Part shown: in pieces, positions 1 to 11,276 of the stretch
Numbering within the stretch: the stretch's first letter is position 1
Layout of the letters: the number at the start of each line of letters is the position of its first letter
NCBI GenBank assembly: GCA_032717465.1
Contig: CM064671.1
Coordinates: 51,989,998 to 52,053,997 of the forward strand
DNA: 64,000 nucleotides
Origin: Coenobita brevimanus
Lineage: Eukaryota; Arthropoda; Malacostraca; Decapoda; Coenobitidae
Direction: 5' to 3'
Position numbers and translations under genes: made by a program
Notes under the pieces: generated by a model
The model's database searches: none
Seen by the model: the letters and a program-made list of their open reading frames with translations, nothing else
What the model was told of the DNA's origin: nothing

Positions 1-10
1 TATGTACTAT

Positions 11-235
11 TATCAACCTATAGGAAGTCTTTATATGGGCTTGTAATTGGTACCATGACATTTGACCTTAAGTGAAGTTCAAAGGTCAAACTCAGGGTCA
101 CGGATGTTCAGGGGGCTATAACTCACAACTGGTTGAAGATAGAGATATTTACTGTTATCAAGATATAGCAAGTCTCATATGGGCTTTCATTTGGCACCAT
201 GACCTTTGACCTTGAGTGGTCAGGCGAAGTTTGTT
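11..235. repeat. Diverged direct repeat with TGACCTTTGACCT boxes
   Basis: Two related stretches start near 11 and 156, about 145 bp apart. Both run from a TATCAA...ATAG(G/C)AAGTCT block through ATATGGGCTT to a CCATGAC(A/C)TTTGACCTT box. The second box, at 200-212, is a perfect direct repeat of two AGGTCA half-sites with one spacer base on the opposite strand (DR1). The first, at 56-68, differs by one base. It may be part of a longer tandem array leaving the window on the left. Binding function is not implied. Confidence 0.55.
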
Positions 236-319
236 GTTCCTGGCACCACATGTCAAAATGTAGTATAATACATAAATAAGCAGATTTACTCATTATATGT
301 GGCTTTCTTTCACACTTAC

Positions 320-478
320 GTAAAATTCATTCCTTGAGCTAAGTATTCCACAACGTTGTTCACAGCTCCCTCAAACTCTAGCCGTCTACCCTCTGGAGCC
401 ATAGGATCGTTCACCCAAAATATCTTGCTATTCGAAAGATTCACGATGGCTACTACTAGGCTGGGTGCTGACATGAAC
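320..478 (-). CDS. Unidentified host protein, fifth coding exon seen
   Basis: This is the last exon inside the window of the minus-strand host gene. On the minus strand it is preceded by an acceptor ending AATGCACAG and followed by the donor GTAAGT (314-319). The 159 nt consist of one base completing the codon left open by the 7500-7732 exon, 52 full codons, and two bases continuing into an exon beyond the left edge. The peptide is not low-complexity and is unlike any transposon protein here: it contains LVVAIVNLSNSKIFWVND, then an acidic EGRRLEFEGAVNNVVEYL stretch. The family is not recognised. Phase agreement with the preceding exon across a 7-kb intron is the main support. Ordinary base composition and the absence of stops also fit a real exon. 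Confidence 0.8.
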
Positions 479-532
479 CTGTGCATTGCAAAGATTATTA
501 TTAATACATTAGAATGAGTTATGAAATCCCCC

Positions 533-534
<2 letters not shown>

Positions 535-612
<78 letters not shown>
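535..612. repeat. (TC)n-(CA)n compound microsatellite
   Basis: About 22 TC units run to position 578 and then switch into about 16 CA units ending at 612. It lies inside the intron between the host exons at 320-478 and 7500-7732. Long apparent ORFs here are translations of the dinucleotide run. Confidence 0.97.
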
Positions 613-613
<1 letters not shown>

Positions 614-1570
614 AATTGATGGTATGTCACAAATCTTGTAATTTTACTCGTCACAATAATTCTTCCTCAGGCTCTATGAACAGATCGAGAAAGCAAATAC
701 ACAATGAATGCTTTCTTTACATTCCCAAAGATGTCAAATAAAGCGACGGAATATAAAATTACGGTATTAATTTTGAACCCTATCTGGAAGTTTGATTCAG
801 TTAAAGCCAAAGGCCTCATATGAATTAAAAACGAGACCCACTGTTGTTACAGCATCTTAGCTGAGAAAGTAAGATATCTCGAGCTTTGTACCGATATGTA
901 CTTCATTGTTGAAGTTTATCGAGCTTGAAAACTGCATTACCCGATACCTTTTGTTTAAATCACGTCCATAACTTTTACCGGTCCTCCCTTGCATCTGTTC
1001 TCAAGAAATTGTAAAAAAAATAAAAAAAATAAAAAAAGGATTGTTTCGTTAAAAAAAACATCAGGCACGAAAACTTCTACCATCTGTTCAAATTCATTCA
1101 ACAAATCAGTGTTTCTACAATCACCTCAACTTCCCCTTCCCTCAGACTATAACTTCTTAAAAATGATTATATGTGTTTTTTCTTGCCCTTACTTATCTGT
1201 AATTCCCAAACAACTCCCCCTCCCCCCCGGCCCTTTTATTCGTATCCTAAAACTTATAACAACTGTTTCCCTCTCAACATAGTATGTACCTCCTCCACTG
1301 GTATATTTTCACTTTTTCCCTGTATGCTTACTTTGAAAATTTGTCTGGGAAGAGAGGAAGGTGAGAGAGGAGAGTGATCCCTCCTTGTTTGTTCCAGGTT
1401 GCCACTCGCAGAAGTTTTGACCCTGGAGGAGAGTAAGGCAGATGCACCAGCATGCTTACCCTGTGACAGAGAGATAAAAGTTATAGTATCTATTATTTCA
1501 TTTAACTAACTATCGGCCAACTAAAACTAATACATGGTGATAAATACTACTACTACTACTACCACTATTA
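613..1570. other. Intronic sequence without recognised features
   Basis: AT-rich intron sequence with short A-runs near 1012-1060. No splice-flanked open frame, transposon domain or RNA gene was seen in it. Confidence 0.5.
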
Positions 1571-1855
1571 CTTTTTTCCTGCAAGGAAGAAGAAACCAAT
1601 GGCCAGAAGCCCGTAAGACTGTTTCTTCCAAGAAAACAAAAACGAGATAACCGAGAATCGAATTCAACATCTGTTCAGTTCGAGATGCCTGGACACAGTG
1701 AGTTTTAAAGACTGGTGGTCATAGGCAGTAGGAAATACAGACATAGGAAGACAGTCCCCGAGCTGACTTCTTGGTACATGAAAGACTGGGACCAAATTCA
1801 ACTCTTGCATTAGATAGTTGGATAGAAAAGGGATGCGATTTCCTACTTCTGCCAC
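1571..1855 (-). mobile_element. JK LINE, 3'-end fragment
   Basis: Read on the minus strand, this matches the last part of the JK LINE at 45.2-48.6 kb: the C-terminal region around HPFSIQLSNAR, the stop, and the 3' untranslated stretch that includes GGCCATTGGTTTCTTCTTCC. It ends in a short A-rich tail, seen as the T-run near 1571. It is a strongly 5'-truncated, decayed copy without coding capacity, lying in a host intron. Confidence 0.75.
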
Positions 1856-1980
1856 CACTATTAATATTACTACTTCTACTACTAGTAACAGTAGTAGTAA
1901 AAACAATGGTAATAACAACAACAACAACAGCAGCAAAAACAACAACAATAAATAATAATAATAATAATAATAATAAAAAT
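1856..1980. repeat. Trinucleotide-rich tract
   Basis: Imperfect ACT/TAC/TAA/CAA trinucleotide repeats end in an (AAT)n run at about 1953-1976. The tract abuts the 5' side of the truncated JK fragment. It is read through in several frames as poly-Leu, poly-Val or poly-Asn, which is an artefact. Confidence 0.9.
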
Positions 1981-1995
1981 GGTAATAATAACGAG

Positions 1996-2255
1996 AATTT
2001 TGTAACTGTCCTGCAGACACTCACTAGTCTCTAACTGCTGTTTCTTACAGTGATCTTGACCCCACTGGAGAGATTTGGAACTTATTTTTCTATCAGCAGT
2101 GGTCCATGTCAGGACACATAATCTGGGCCCTTCAGATTCCTTGCAGAGTGTCCGGTTCTCCTGGAAACGTTGCGAGACTCTGAGGCCGGAATGATAATAA
2201 TTATAATACCAGCAAAAACAAGAGTCTTCACGTATGTTGTAGGTGGAGATTAATC
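1996..2255. repeat. Dispersed repeat R250, copy 1
   Basis: About 255 bp closely matching 3907-4151 in the same orientation. Shared landmarks are ACTGTCCT, TTCTTACAGT, a GGACACATAATCTGGGCC block, CAGATTCCTTGCA, GGTTCTCCTGGAAA and GCGAGACTCTGAGGC. It ends at a (ATC)n tract. No coding frame is shared by the copies, so it is a non-coding element or part of one. The class is not recognised. Confidence 0.7.
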
Positions 2256-3906
2256 ATCATCATTATCATCCGGACCTTCTTTCCCACCATAGGGCAGTGT
2301 GAGGAGTAGCAATGTCCAGACAGCCCAGATTTGCCCAATCCAATGGACCATGCTTCCATTCTTTCACCATTCAAGCCCCCGGAATCCTGGCTCTATCTGA
2401 TACGCCAAAAACATTTACCACATTCTTTAGCTTCACATAAACGTATCCGATAGTCAGTCCGAACGCTGTCACTTTAAAAAAGGGTGCCAAATCCCTGATC
2501 ATGCACTTCTTCTCACAACATTCATTCAGTCAGCTCGATCTTGTCAGTCCCTTAGCCTCAGCTGCTTCCAAACCTCTCTTCCTCACACACTCATCCACCA
2601 TATCCCTTCACCTTCTCCTTGGCCTACCTTGCCTCACCCCTCCTTCAAATTCGCTACGATATACCTTTTTCACCACTCTGTTATTATCCATTCTCTCCAC
2701 ATGACCATACCATTTCAGTACACTCTCTCCGATTCTGAGGTCCACAGCCTTCCTCACTCCACATCTTTCACGAATCACATTATTCCGTACCCTATCTACT
2801 CTCTGTACTCCAGATACATTCCTCAGCAGTCCCATTTCCACTGCTGTCACTCTTGACTTTTCATTTTCATGGCACACCATAGTCTCACATATATATATAT
2901 TGAAGTTAACACTAACACTCTCATTCATGTAAGCCTCGTGCAGCTGTAACACTCAAGCCTCTGTTTCTTATCAAGGCCTTCATTGCACCAGCTACTTTCC
3001 TTCCTTGTGTCACTTTACTTTCCACTTCTTTTGCACATTTTCCTGTCTTTTCTATCACTGTACCTAGGTATTTGAACTGACACCAATTCCAATCTTTTTT
3101 CATTCACCGAAACATCGCACTGGGAGTCACCTTCTCTGTCAATAGCCATCACTTTACTATTTTCTACATAATTTTACTCCCAGGGCACGATGCTCACAGA
3201 CATCAACAAACTCTGCACTAGTCTACCAAGCTCTTGTCCGGTATTTGCAAGTAGTACTGCATCATGAGCATAAAACAAATTTGAGATATTCCATCCATCA
3301 CCATTCATTACAAACGTCATCCCCCTCTCCATTACTCGTGTTTTTACTTCTCTCATCATCCCATCCATATCTTGAACAACCATGGGGACATCACACAACC
3401 TTGTCACACGCCCACATCCATTGTGAACCATTCACTTAGATGCCCATTAACCATAACACGTTTCACTACTGTTATAAAATCTCTTGACGGCACCTAGCGG
3501 CTTACCATATACATCATACATGCGCAAAACCTTCCACAATCCTTCTCTGTCTACTTTGTCGTATGCTTTTTCCAGATCCATGATGCCATAATCACCTTGT
3601 AGTCCTTCTCCCAAGCCTTCTCCACTATCTGTCTCACTGCAAATATTTGATCAACACATCCTCTGCCACTCCTAAAGCTACCCTGTTCATCACTCACTAG
3701 GACTTCTGATGTCTCTCTTACTTTCTTCCATATACCTTCCCTATCACACTTAATAAACTTGTGCCACGATAATTTTTGTACTCACTTTGCTCACCTTTAT
3801 TTTTGTACAGGGGTACAATCACAGCCTTTTTCCACTCTGCTAGCACAGTTTCACTCATCCATGCCTTCTTAATAAAAGGGAATAAACTCCTAGGAAATGG
3901 TCCGCC
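2256..3906 (-). mobile_element. RE: RTE-like LINE, 5'-truncated and decayed
   Basis: Minus-strand reverse-transcriptase remnant broken by several frameshifts. Reading from high to low coordinates, recognisable pieces are the RT core (an F-Y-A-H-D-A-V-L-L-A-N version of the FADD box near 3260-3290) and the C-terminal region with ERCGVRK, LKWYGHVERMDNNRVVKKV and GGVRQGRPRRR (about 2610-2800). The 3' end has the block GGGAAAGAAGGTCCGGAT followed by a (GAT)n tail at about 2256-2275, typical of RTE elements that end in a short tandem repeat. No endonuclease is present. It is bracketed by the two R250 repeats and lies in a host intron. Confidence 0.8.
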
Positions 3907-4150
3907 AAGTTTCGTCTACTGTCCTCCGGACTGGCATTAGTCTCCTGTTACATTTTCTTACAGTTACCTTTATCCCATTAGGGAGAATTGAATTTTTTCT
4001 ATTAACAATGGCCAATGCCAGGACACATAATCTGGGCCATTCAGATTCCTTGCATGGTCTTCGGTTCTCCTGGAAATAGTGCGAGACTCTGAGGCGGAAT
4101 TGAACATTCCAGTGAAAACAGTAGCCTCCACCTATGTAGTTGAGGGAGTT

Positions 4151-4151
<1 letters not shown>
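3907..4151. repeat. Dispersed repeat R250, copy 2
   Basis: Second direct copy of the 1996-2255 repeat, with the same landmark blocks (ACACATAATCTGGGCC, GATTCCTTGCATGG, CGAGACTCTGAGGCGG). It ends at an (AAT)n run, 4152-4191. Copy 1 ends at (ATC)n, so both copies stop at a trinucleotide repeat. Confidence 0.7.
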
Positions 4152-4190
<39 letters not shown>

Positions 4191-4191
4191 T
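4152..4191. repeat. (AAT)n microsatellite
   Basis: About 13 AAT units between the R250 repeat and the 3' end of the RB element. Confidence 0.95.
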
Positions 4192-4193
4192 TC

Positions 4194-7160
4194 TGTCTAT
4201 AGCCAGGAGAGGCCACAAAGAAATCACCTTCATGTCTCCCTGTCCCCCAACATTTCGTTACCCTCCCCGTAGCTCACACATCCCTCTCTCATATACATCC
4301 CCATTCCGTCCCTCCATTACATCTTTGGTTTCCTCCTCCCTCCCGTCCCCTCTACCTCACTCATACACTCTCGTTCTACATCCTCTCAACATGGCCAAAC
4401 AACTTCAGTGTATTTCTCCTAATGCATTCTATCACATCCATATTCACACCACAATGCTCCTTCACTTCCGGATTTGTAAGTCTATCTTTCCTTGTAACTC
4501 CATATGCTCCTCTCAAATAACTCATTTCCACTGCTATTCTTCTTTACTTGTGTCCATCCAACAAGGTCAAAGCATCACTCCCATACGTTAGAGTGAGTAT
4601 CACAACAGAATCATGCAGATTTTTTTTTTTTTTACTTCAATGCTCTCTTCCTTGTGTCTTTTCACCGCTTTCAAAGAACCAGCAACCTTTCTTCCTTGCT
4701 GTATCCTTCCAAACTTCCATTCTTACTCATCACACATCCTAAGTACTTAAATGCACTAACATCCATTTCCTCATCATAAAACCGCACTGTACATTCAGTA
4801 ACTTCATTTACCTTGAAGACCATAAATTTACTCTTCTCTACATTCACCTCTAGAATTCGTTTCTTACACACATTACCAAACTCAGTCACCAAGCCTTGCA
4901 GTTCCTCCTCTTCACTTAACAATACGGTATCATCTGCACAGCAATGCAGAGAGTTTCCAAACGTTACCTTCTCTCATCAGGGCAGTTCTAACATTCACTG
5001 CTACCTTGTATCTCTTTTTTATCTCATTCATATACAGATTGCATAGTCATGGAGACATGACGCTGCTGTTTAAATCCAACATTCACACATAGGCAGTACG
5101 CTGTTGTGACCCCCCACCTGACCAAGCACATACCCCCACCTCCCAGCACACCTAATCAAACACATAACGGCCCTCGCACCCCGCTCCCCTTTGTATCACA
5201 CAAAGACATTAAAACATAAAAACCTCAGTATTTTATTTATCTGTCAAAATAATGAAGTTACGAGAAGATTCAATCAAAATACATGCTTTTTTCATTTAGG
5301 AAGCCATTTGTTATGATTACATGATAATATTATGTACAGTCATGGAACTTCATACATAATTAGATATTCATATAATCATTTATTTTGTGCAATTTCTGCC
5401 TCCTAGGTGTAATAGTTGCAAAGTCTTCTTTAGAAAAATGTTTTGTGCCCTACAGATTCCTTGTGAAGGTTGCACTGAAAAATTAGATTTTTTTAAAAAA
5501 TTTTTCTCTTTCACTATTTCTAAAAAATAATTAAAACAGGGCATTCAAGCTTTCAAAAGGCATCAGTTCACTTTAAGACACATTACTATGTAAGTTTTCA
5601 TGACAATAGTAAAAACTTTCAGAATTCTGGCCCGGAAACAAAATCTCTACACCACCTATTGTTGTTGATCCCAGGGATAACAGTACCCTCCTCTGAATTC
5701 ATCAGGTGAAGGGTAAGGATTCACTCAGTTCACTATCTAAACGCAGTGCAGCCTTAGCACCCTCTTACATATTCTTCACAACATTCAGCAACTTCCCATT
5801 TACTCCATTTATGCTTAGAATTATCCACATTCTCTGTCTATTCTCTCTGCCACATGCTACTTCCAAATCCATTAAGTCCGCATACAACTTCCATCTCTTC
5901 TCTCGAAATTTTTCCACTAAAGACTTAAGGATGACTGTCTGATCTAAACAACTTCTTCCTCTCCTAAAATCTCCCTTTTCTTCCCCAGCTAATTCGTCTG
6001 TTACCTCCCTAACTCTTTCAGTAAATATCCTACCGTATACTTGGCCTGTTACATTAAGAAGACAAATGCCCCTTTGATTACCACACACTTCTTTTTCCCC
6101 ATTTCCTTAGTCCAAGGGAATATTTATACCTGACTTCCAATCTTCTGAGATTCTACCTTCCTCCCAGGCCAATCTGCACCTCTTCGATAATCCATTCTGC
6201 TACTATCTCTCACTCATGCTTCATCATTTCACGACACATTCTATCAATTCCTGGGGCTTTCCTCATTTTTACTCTCTTCATTGCTTCAACAGCTTCCATC
6301 CTACTAATCTCTTCCTCCCTCGTCAGCACTCTTTTACTCCCACCCATTCCCCAGCCATTTGTACTTGCATTACTTTCCTTCTCCATATTTAACAGTTCCT
6401 GAAAGTGTTCTCTCCATCTGTTCACTTTCTCTCCCTTCACCACTATAAATTTACCATTTTTATCTTTCACTCCTTTATTGACATCTTTATCACCCTGTCT
6501 AACTTTTTACCTCCTTCCAGAACATTTTCTTATATTCTCTACATTTTACACTCAGATTTCTTCCAAATTCCTAATCCGCTCTCTTCTTACACTTTCTTAC
6601 TAATCTTTTCACCTCTTTCTTCTACTGTACAGTACATATGACTCTTTTCCGTCTCTCAACTTCCTCCATGTCTCTGCTTCCCATCCAATCACTTTTGTTT
6701 TCATCTTTAGCACTACAGCTTGCCTCACCTCTTCATTCTACTGTGCTGTTCATTGCACCCCCATTCGCCTTCTCTTTCCACGTACCACCTGGCATGCTGC
6801 ACAGATTTCATCTGTGAAAATCTTCCACTCACCTTCCACCTCCCGCATTTGCTGGAAATGATAATTACCCAATCGGTCCTCAACACTTCTCTCTTTTATT
6901 CTGCCATTTTTCCATCCTCTTGCAACCCTTCAACCCTGCTTGTATGGACTACTGCCTCCTGTCCTTCCTTCATTTTGTTCCTCCATTGCACTTGGAACCT
7001 TGACTTTCACCACCAACAAGTGGTGGTCAGAAAGTCCACTCCATACACCGGATGCTGGGAACGAAACATATTTTGTTCCGCCATGGCATCGCCAATCCTG
7101 GAAATTGGACCTACATGGCATTAGCCTCTTTTTTTTCTGTACCAATGTGGCCATTTTCTG
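4194..7160 (-). mobile_element. RB: RTE-like LINE, long decayed copy
   Basis: Minus-strand RTE-type element readable from the end of the endonuclease domain (GLSDHHLLVVKVKV near 7000-7050) through the RT. RT pieces include a region with KAPGIDRMCREM (about 6210-6290), the NQRGICLLNVTGQVYGRI motif (about 6020-6080) and a degraded VMSP box (about 5050). The C-terminal part contains EKSKFMVFK and FKYLGCVMSKNGSLEG (about 4740-4850). The 3' end matches the other RB copies (GTCTCCATGT-like block, GGCCTCTCCTGGCTATAGA) and abuts the (AAT)n run. Many frameshifts and stops make it a pseudo-element. It is interrupted at about 5085-5690 by unrelated sequence. Confidence 0.8.
5085..5690. other. Unclassified insertion within RB
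   Basis: RB reverse-transcriptase homology stops near 5690 (LLNVVKNM and the following residues) and resumes near 5075. The ~600 bp between carry no recognised coding sequence. The left part is C-rich and contains ACCTGACCAAGCACATACCC. The rest is AT-rich. Ends and target duplication could not be fixed by eye. Confidence 0.45.
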
Positions 7161-7169
7161 TCTAGTAAG

Positions 7170-7172
<3 letters not shown>

Positions 7173-7237
<65 letters not shown>
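7173..7237. repeat. (TA)n microsatellite
   Basis: About 32 uninterrupted TA units just beyond the 5' limit of the recognisable RB copy. Confidence 0.98.
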
Positions 7238-7240
<3 letters not shown>

Positions 7241-7499
7241 CATTAACGATTCATTTATATGGATGACATGGATACAGAAATAAATATTGGAACTAGCACA
7301 GCTGTATCTGTCCAGTTTCCTTGATTACATAACACATATTCAAAGCGTTCTTATCTCAGGGAACTCTTCAATGAAGATAATTATTAATCTTTTTTGTGCT
7401 CCAGATTTCTCCTAAGCAGAATAAAGTCCTCGTATATTAACTAGGGTAAAATACGAAGTAATGTGCAATGACTGCCTATAAGTGCAGTATTAAGCTTAC

Positions 7500-7732
7500 G
7501 CAGTGCCATGGTGAGTATTTTCCATGATGATCAATAAAGAGTTTTTGTTGGAGAGGAGACCGTGGAGACCATGCAGGCCCTGCAGATGGCTGATTAAGAG
7601 ACGTGTGATGATGACAAGCCGTGTCGATGGTAACAAAAGGCCTCCCTTGAGTGATGAGTCAGAGAAAGTTGTAAGAAACGCCGGGTCGTCACTCACCACC
7701 ACCAAAGACATACAGTGAGACACTTGCTGTAC
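7500..7732 (-). CDS. Unidentified host protein, fourth coding exon seen
   Basis: Minus-strand exon of 233 nt. The acceptor ends GTCTCAG and the donor is GTAAGC (7494-7499). An alternative acceptor six bases further in (GTACAG) would keep the same frame. It begins in phase 0, as required by the 12811-12918 exon, encodes 77 open codons, and ends with two bases (GC) completed to an alanine codon by the first base of the 320-478 exon. The peptide is leucine-rich and looks helical: SLVVVSDDPAFLTTF, then RLVIITRLLISHLQGLHGLH. A repeat-solenoid fold is a guess. The family is not recognised. Confidence 0.8.
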
Positions 7733-7916
7733 CTGAGACCATCATTGAAATTTAATGAAATGGTTACTCTTTTCCTTTAAACATACACTTAGTTAGGACA
7801 ATATTCTTTAACTTTATTTATTAATTGTGCAGATGATAGGGTTCTCCTGAGTAAAAAAAAAATGCCTAAAAAAAAAAACTAGAGTCAATTAAAACTTATT
7901 CAAGAGTAATTGTACC

Positions 7917-7919
<3 letters not shown>
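7733..7919. other. Intronic sequence without recognised features
   Basis: Short AT-rich intron stretch with A-runs at 7854-7880. Nothing else was seen. Confidence 0.5.
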
Positions 7920-7986
<67 letters not shown>

Positions 7987-8172
7987 TATTACATACTGTA
8001 TAATATTTATTTTACAGTATTTATATCCAGTATTATCTATCTATCTATCTATCTACCTACCCATCTATCAATCCATCTGTCTATCTATCTATCCATCTAT
8101 CAATCCATCTATCTACCTACCTATATATCTGTCTATCTATCTATCTATATATATATATACACACACACACAC
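7920..8172. repeat. (TC)n, (TATC)n and (TA)/(CA) microsatellite block
   Basis: A pure (TC)n run covers 7920-7982. After about 50 bases of unique sequence come imperfect CTAT/CCAT tetranucleotides (8036-8140), a short (TA)n run and (CA)n up to about 8172, directly next to the first mariner copy. Confidence 0.95.
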
Positions 8173-8174
8173 GC

Positions 8175-8937
8175 ACCAGGCGCTATCCAAAAATTCCAGG
8201 AATTTGAATATTGTAGGAAAATAAGTTACCTTACCTCCTAGTTCTCACTGTCGCCTTCGAAGTAGTCCCTTGGACACGTATACAGTGGTCCCAGCATTTT
8301 TTCCACGAGTCCATGCATCCCAGGAAGGCTTCAAGCGTGATTGTTTTGAACAACTCCTGCGATTCTGTCTAGATCTCTTCAATCGAGTCAAATCGACGCC
8401 ATTTCAGTCGTAATATCAGCTTGGGAAACAGGAAAAAGTCGCGGGGGGCAAGGTCAGGTAAATAGGGTGGAGGGAATGACTAAAGTTTTAGTGGAAGGCA
8501 GAAACTACCGGACAACAACTGATGTGTGGGCGGGGATGTTATCATAATGCAGGACCCAGTCCTTGTTCTTCCACTGTTCTGGATATTTGCTGCGGATGTT
8601 CTCCCTCAGACACTGCAAAACTTCACAGTAAAACTTTCCGCTGACAGATTGACTGGGTGGGACAAAATCCTTGTGAACAGTCCCTTAGATATCGAAGAAA
8701 ACGATCAACATCGACTTGACACTGCTGCGCAATTGGTCTACCTTGGCAAAACCGCCAAACCACCTACACACCACGTTACGATTGAAAACTAGCTCAACAA
8801 CTCGTCCCCTCAGAGGCAAGGCAGGGGCCACACTGATGCACAAGAGGTTCTGCTGACTTCTCCTAGCAGCAAAAGGCAAAACTGCAAACAGTTGGGTCTC
8901 TCTGTTCAGATTACTGAATCTTGTGAGTAGCATCTTG
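8175..8937 (-). mobile_element. Mariner-like DNA transposon, partial copy 1
   Basis: Minus-strand remnant of a mariner transposase C-terminal half. The second catalytic aspartate is recognisable as HYDN near 8545-8560, and the third lies in PDLAPRDFFLF near 8430-8460. Between them one base is missing and a TAG stop replaces a tryptophan/glutamine position, so it cannot encode active enzyme. The N-terminal half is absent. Known mariners cut and paste at TA dinucleotides, and this copy sits between a (TA/CA)n tract and the large (TA)n run. It is clearly the same family as 10543-11278. Confidence 0.85.
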
Positions 8938-8944
8938 TATCAAT

Positions 8945-9114
<170 letters not shown>

Positions 9115-9182
9115 AAAATAATATATAAATAAATGTTTATCTATTTATATAGTGTATATAATATATGATACACATACTATAT

Positions 9183-9186
<4 letters not shown>

Positions 9187-9250
<64 letters not shown>
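9187..9250. repeat. (TA)n microsatellite
   Basis: About 30 TA units. The RB fragment starts immediately after it. Confidence 0.98.
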
Positions 9251-9252
<2 letters not shown>

Positions 9253-9976
9253 CTAAAGGTGAATGTAGGAAAGAGTAAAGTTATGGTCTTCGAGAGAAGT
9301 GAAGTCAGTGAATGTACATTGAAGTTGGATGATGATGATGAAATGGAAAATGTGAGTACATTGAAGTACTTGGGTAGTGTGATGAGTAAAGATGGAAGTT
9401 TGGAGGGTAAAGTGCTTGAAAGGGTACAACAAGGAAGAAAGGTTCTGGTTCCTTGAAAGCAGTGATAAGAAATAGGGAAGGGTTCATGAAAGTGAAAAAC
9501 TTACTACACGACAGTATTGTGATACCAACGCTAACGCATGGAAATGAAACTTGGACGTTGTTAGAGGAACACACGTCAAGAGTGAGAGCAGTGGAAATAA
9601 GTCATTTGAGAGGAGTCTGTGGAGTCACATGGAGAGACAGATTGACAAATAAGGATGTAAAGGAGCGTTGTGGTGTGGATGTGGAATTCATAGGAAGCGT
9701 TAGGAGAAAAACACTGAGGTGGTTTGGCCATGTGGAGGGGATGGAAAGTGAGAGGATGACGAGGAGAACGTATGTTTGTGAGGTGGCTGGGGAGAGAGAG
9801 AGGGGGAGGCAAAGGATGAGATGGAGGGATGGTATGGAGAGGTCTATGAGAGAGGGGGATGTGAGTTGGGAGCAGGGGAGTGAAATGGTGGGGGACAGGG
9901 CGACGTGAAGGCGATTTGTTTGTGGCCACCACATATGGGATTAAGGTATCTGGCAATAGGTAGATAGATAATATAT
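9251..9976 (+). mobile_element. RB: RTE-like LINE, 5'-truncated 3' end
   Basis: C-terminal end of the RB reverse transcriptase in two slightly shifted frames (9259-9456 and 9453-9908). Landmarks are VGKSKVMVFERSEVSECT, LKYLGSVMSKDGSLEG, RVRAVEISHLRGVCGVTWR and TLRWFGHVEGMESERMTRR. The 3' untranslated part holds GGCCACC, GGGATTAAGG and TCTGGCAAT and ends in a short TAGA repeat (about 9958-9972). The frame break near 9453 and the 5' truncation make it non-functional. It begins exactly at a (TA)n run. Confidence 0.88.
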
Positions 9977-10024
9977 ATATATATATATACAGAGAGAGAG
10001 AGAGATTTATATAATATATAATAC

Positions 10025-10063
<39 letters not shown>
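9973..10063. repeat. (TA)n/(GA)n block
   Basis: Short (TA)n, (GA)n and a second (TA)n (10033-10063) between the RB tail and the SINE. Confidence 0.95.
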
Positions 10064-10067
<4 letters not shown>

Positions 10068-10462
10068 TCATCATCATCAGCCGTTTGAGTATCCACTGCA
10101 GGACCGGCCTATCTCGACCGAAGGCGGGACGGTACAGCCAATGTATCTCTACCAAGTGGCTTAGGGTGTCTAGTGGAGATTGTATGTAGGGTGAGAAGTG
10201 CTTGTAAGTGTAATTGTAGTGTTGGAGTGGCTTTGGATGTGTGTGTAGTCTGTTAACCAAGTGTAATCGGCCCACACAAGCTGACTGGGTGCAAGCATAC
10301 TTTATAGTAAGCGACTGGTTCAACCACAGCACTCCTTGTGTCCGCCAATGCAGTACGTGGCCGGGTGAACACTCCCAAAGTTTATTACCCTGGCGGGGCG
10401 CGAACCCTGGTTCGCCCGTGTACGAAACGCACACTCTACCACTGTAACACAGAGGCTCCATT

Positions 10463-10463
<1 letters not shown>
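10064..10463 (-). mobile_element. tRNA-derived SINE with (GAT)n tail
   Basis: The minus-strand head at 10388-10460 resembles a tRNA. It has an A-box-like segment (complement of 10433-10448) and a B box GGGTTCGCGCC (complement of 10397-10407). The body continues to a (GAT)n tail at 10064-10078. It is flanked on both sides by (TA)n. It is a SINE rather than a tRNA gene, because the acceptor stem does not close and the tail is retroposon-like. The tail matches the (GAT)n of RE, which may be its LINE partner (inference). Confidence 0.65.

Positions 10464-10541
<78 letters not shown>
10464..10541. repeat. (TA)n microsatellite
   Basis: About 38 TA units separating the SINE from the second mariner copy. 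Confidence 0.98.
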
Positions 10542-10542
<1 letters not shown>

Positions 10543-10545
<3 letters not shown>

Positions 10546-11276
10546 TAGGGCTACAACAGTTCCAATAATATGAACAGAGGGACCCAACTGTTTGCAGTTT
10601 TGTTTTTGGCCGCTAGGAGTCAGCAGAACCCCTTTTGTGCCTCAGTGTGGTCCCAGCCGTTTCTGTAAGCAGACGTGTTGTTGAGCTACGCTTACTATTG
10701 TAACGTGGTGTGTAGATGGTTTGGCAGTCGTGCAATGGCAGACTAATGGTGCAGCAATGTGAAGTCGATGCTGATCGTTTTTCTTCAATATCCAAGGAAT
10801 TGTTCACAAGGAATCCATCGCACCCAGTCAATCTGTCAGTAGAAAGTTTTACTGTGAAGTTTTGCAGTGTCTGATGGAGAACATTCGCCGCAAACTTCCA
10901 TAACAGTGGAAAAACCAGGACTGGGTCCTGCATCATGACAACGTCCCCGCCTACACATCAATTGTTGTCTGGCAGTTCCTGGCTTCCACTAACACGGCAG
11001 TCATTCCCCACCCACCCTATTCACTTGACCTTGCCCCCTGCGACTTTTTCCTGTTCTCCAAGCGGAATTTATGACTGAAAAGGCGTCAATTTAACTCAAT
11101 TGAGGAGATCCAGGAAGAATCGCAGGATATGCTCAAGACCATCACGCGTGATGCCTTCCAGGGATGCATGGACTCGTGGAAAAAATGCTGGGACCACTGT
11201 ATGCGTGTCCAAGGGGACTACTTCGAAGGCAACAGTGAGAACTAGGAGGTAAGTTGGAACTTTTGGGTACAACCTC

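Noticed and set aside
316..654. Long minus-strand ORF 316-654 taken as one gene
   Set aside because: Only 320-478 behaves as coding. The upstream part is a translation of the (CA)n and (TC)n runs and lies before a good splice acceptor.
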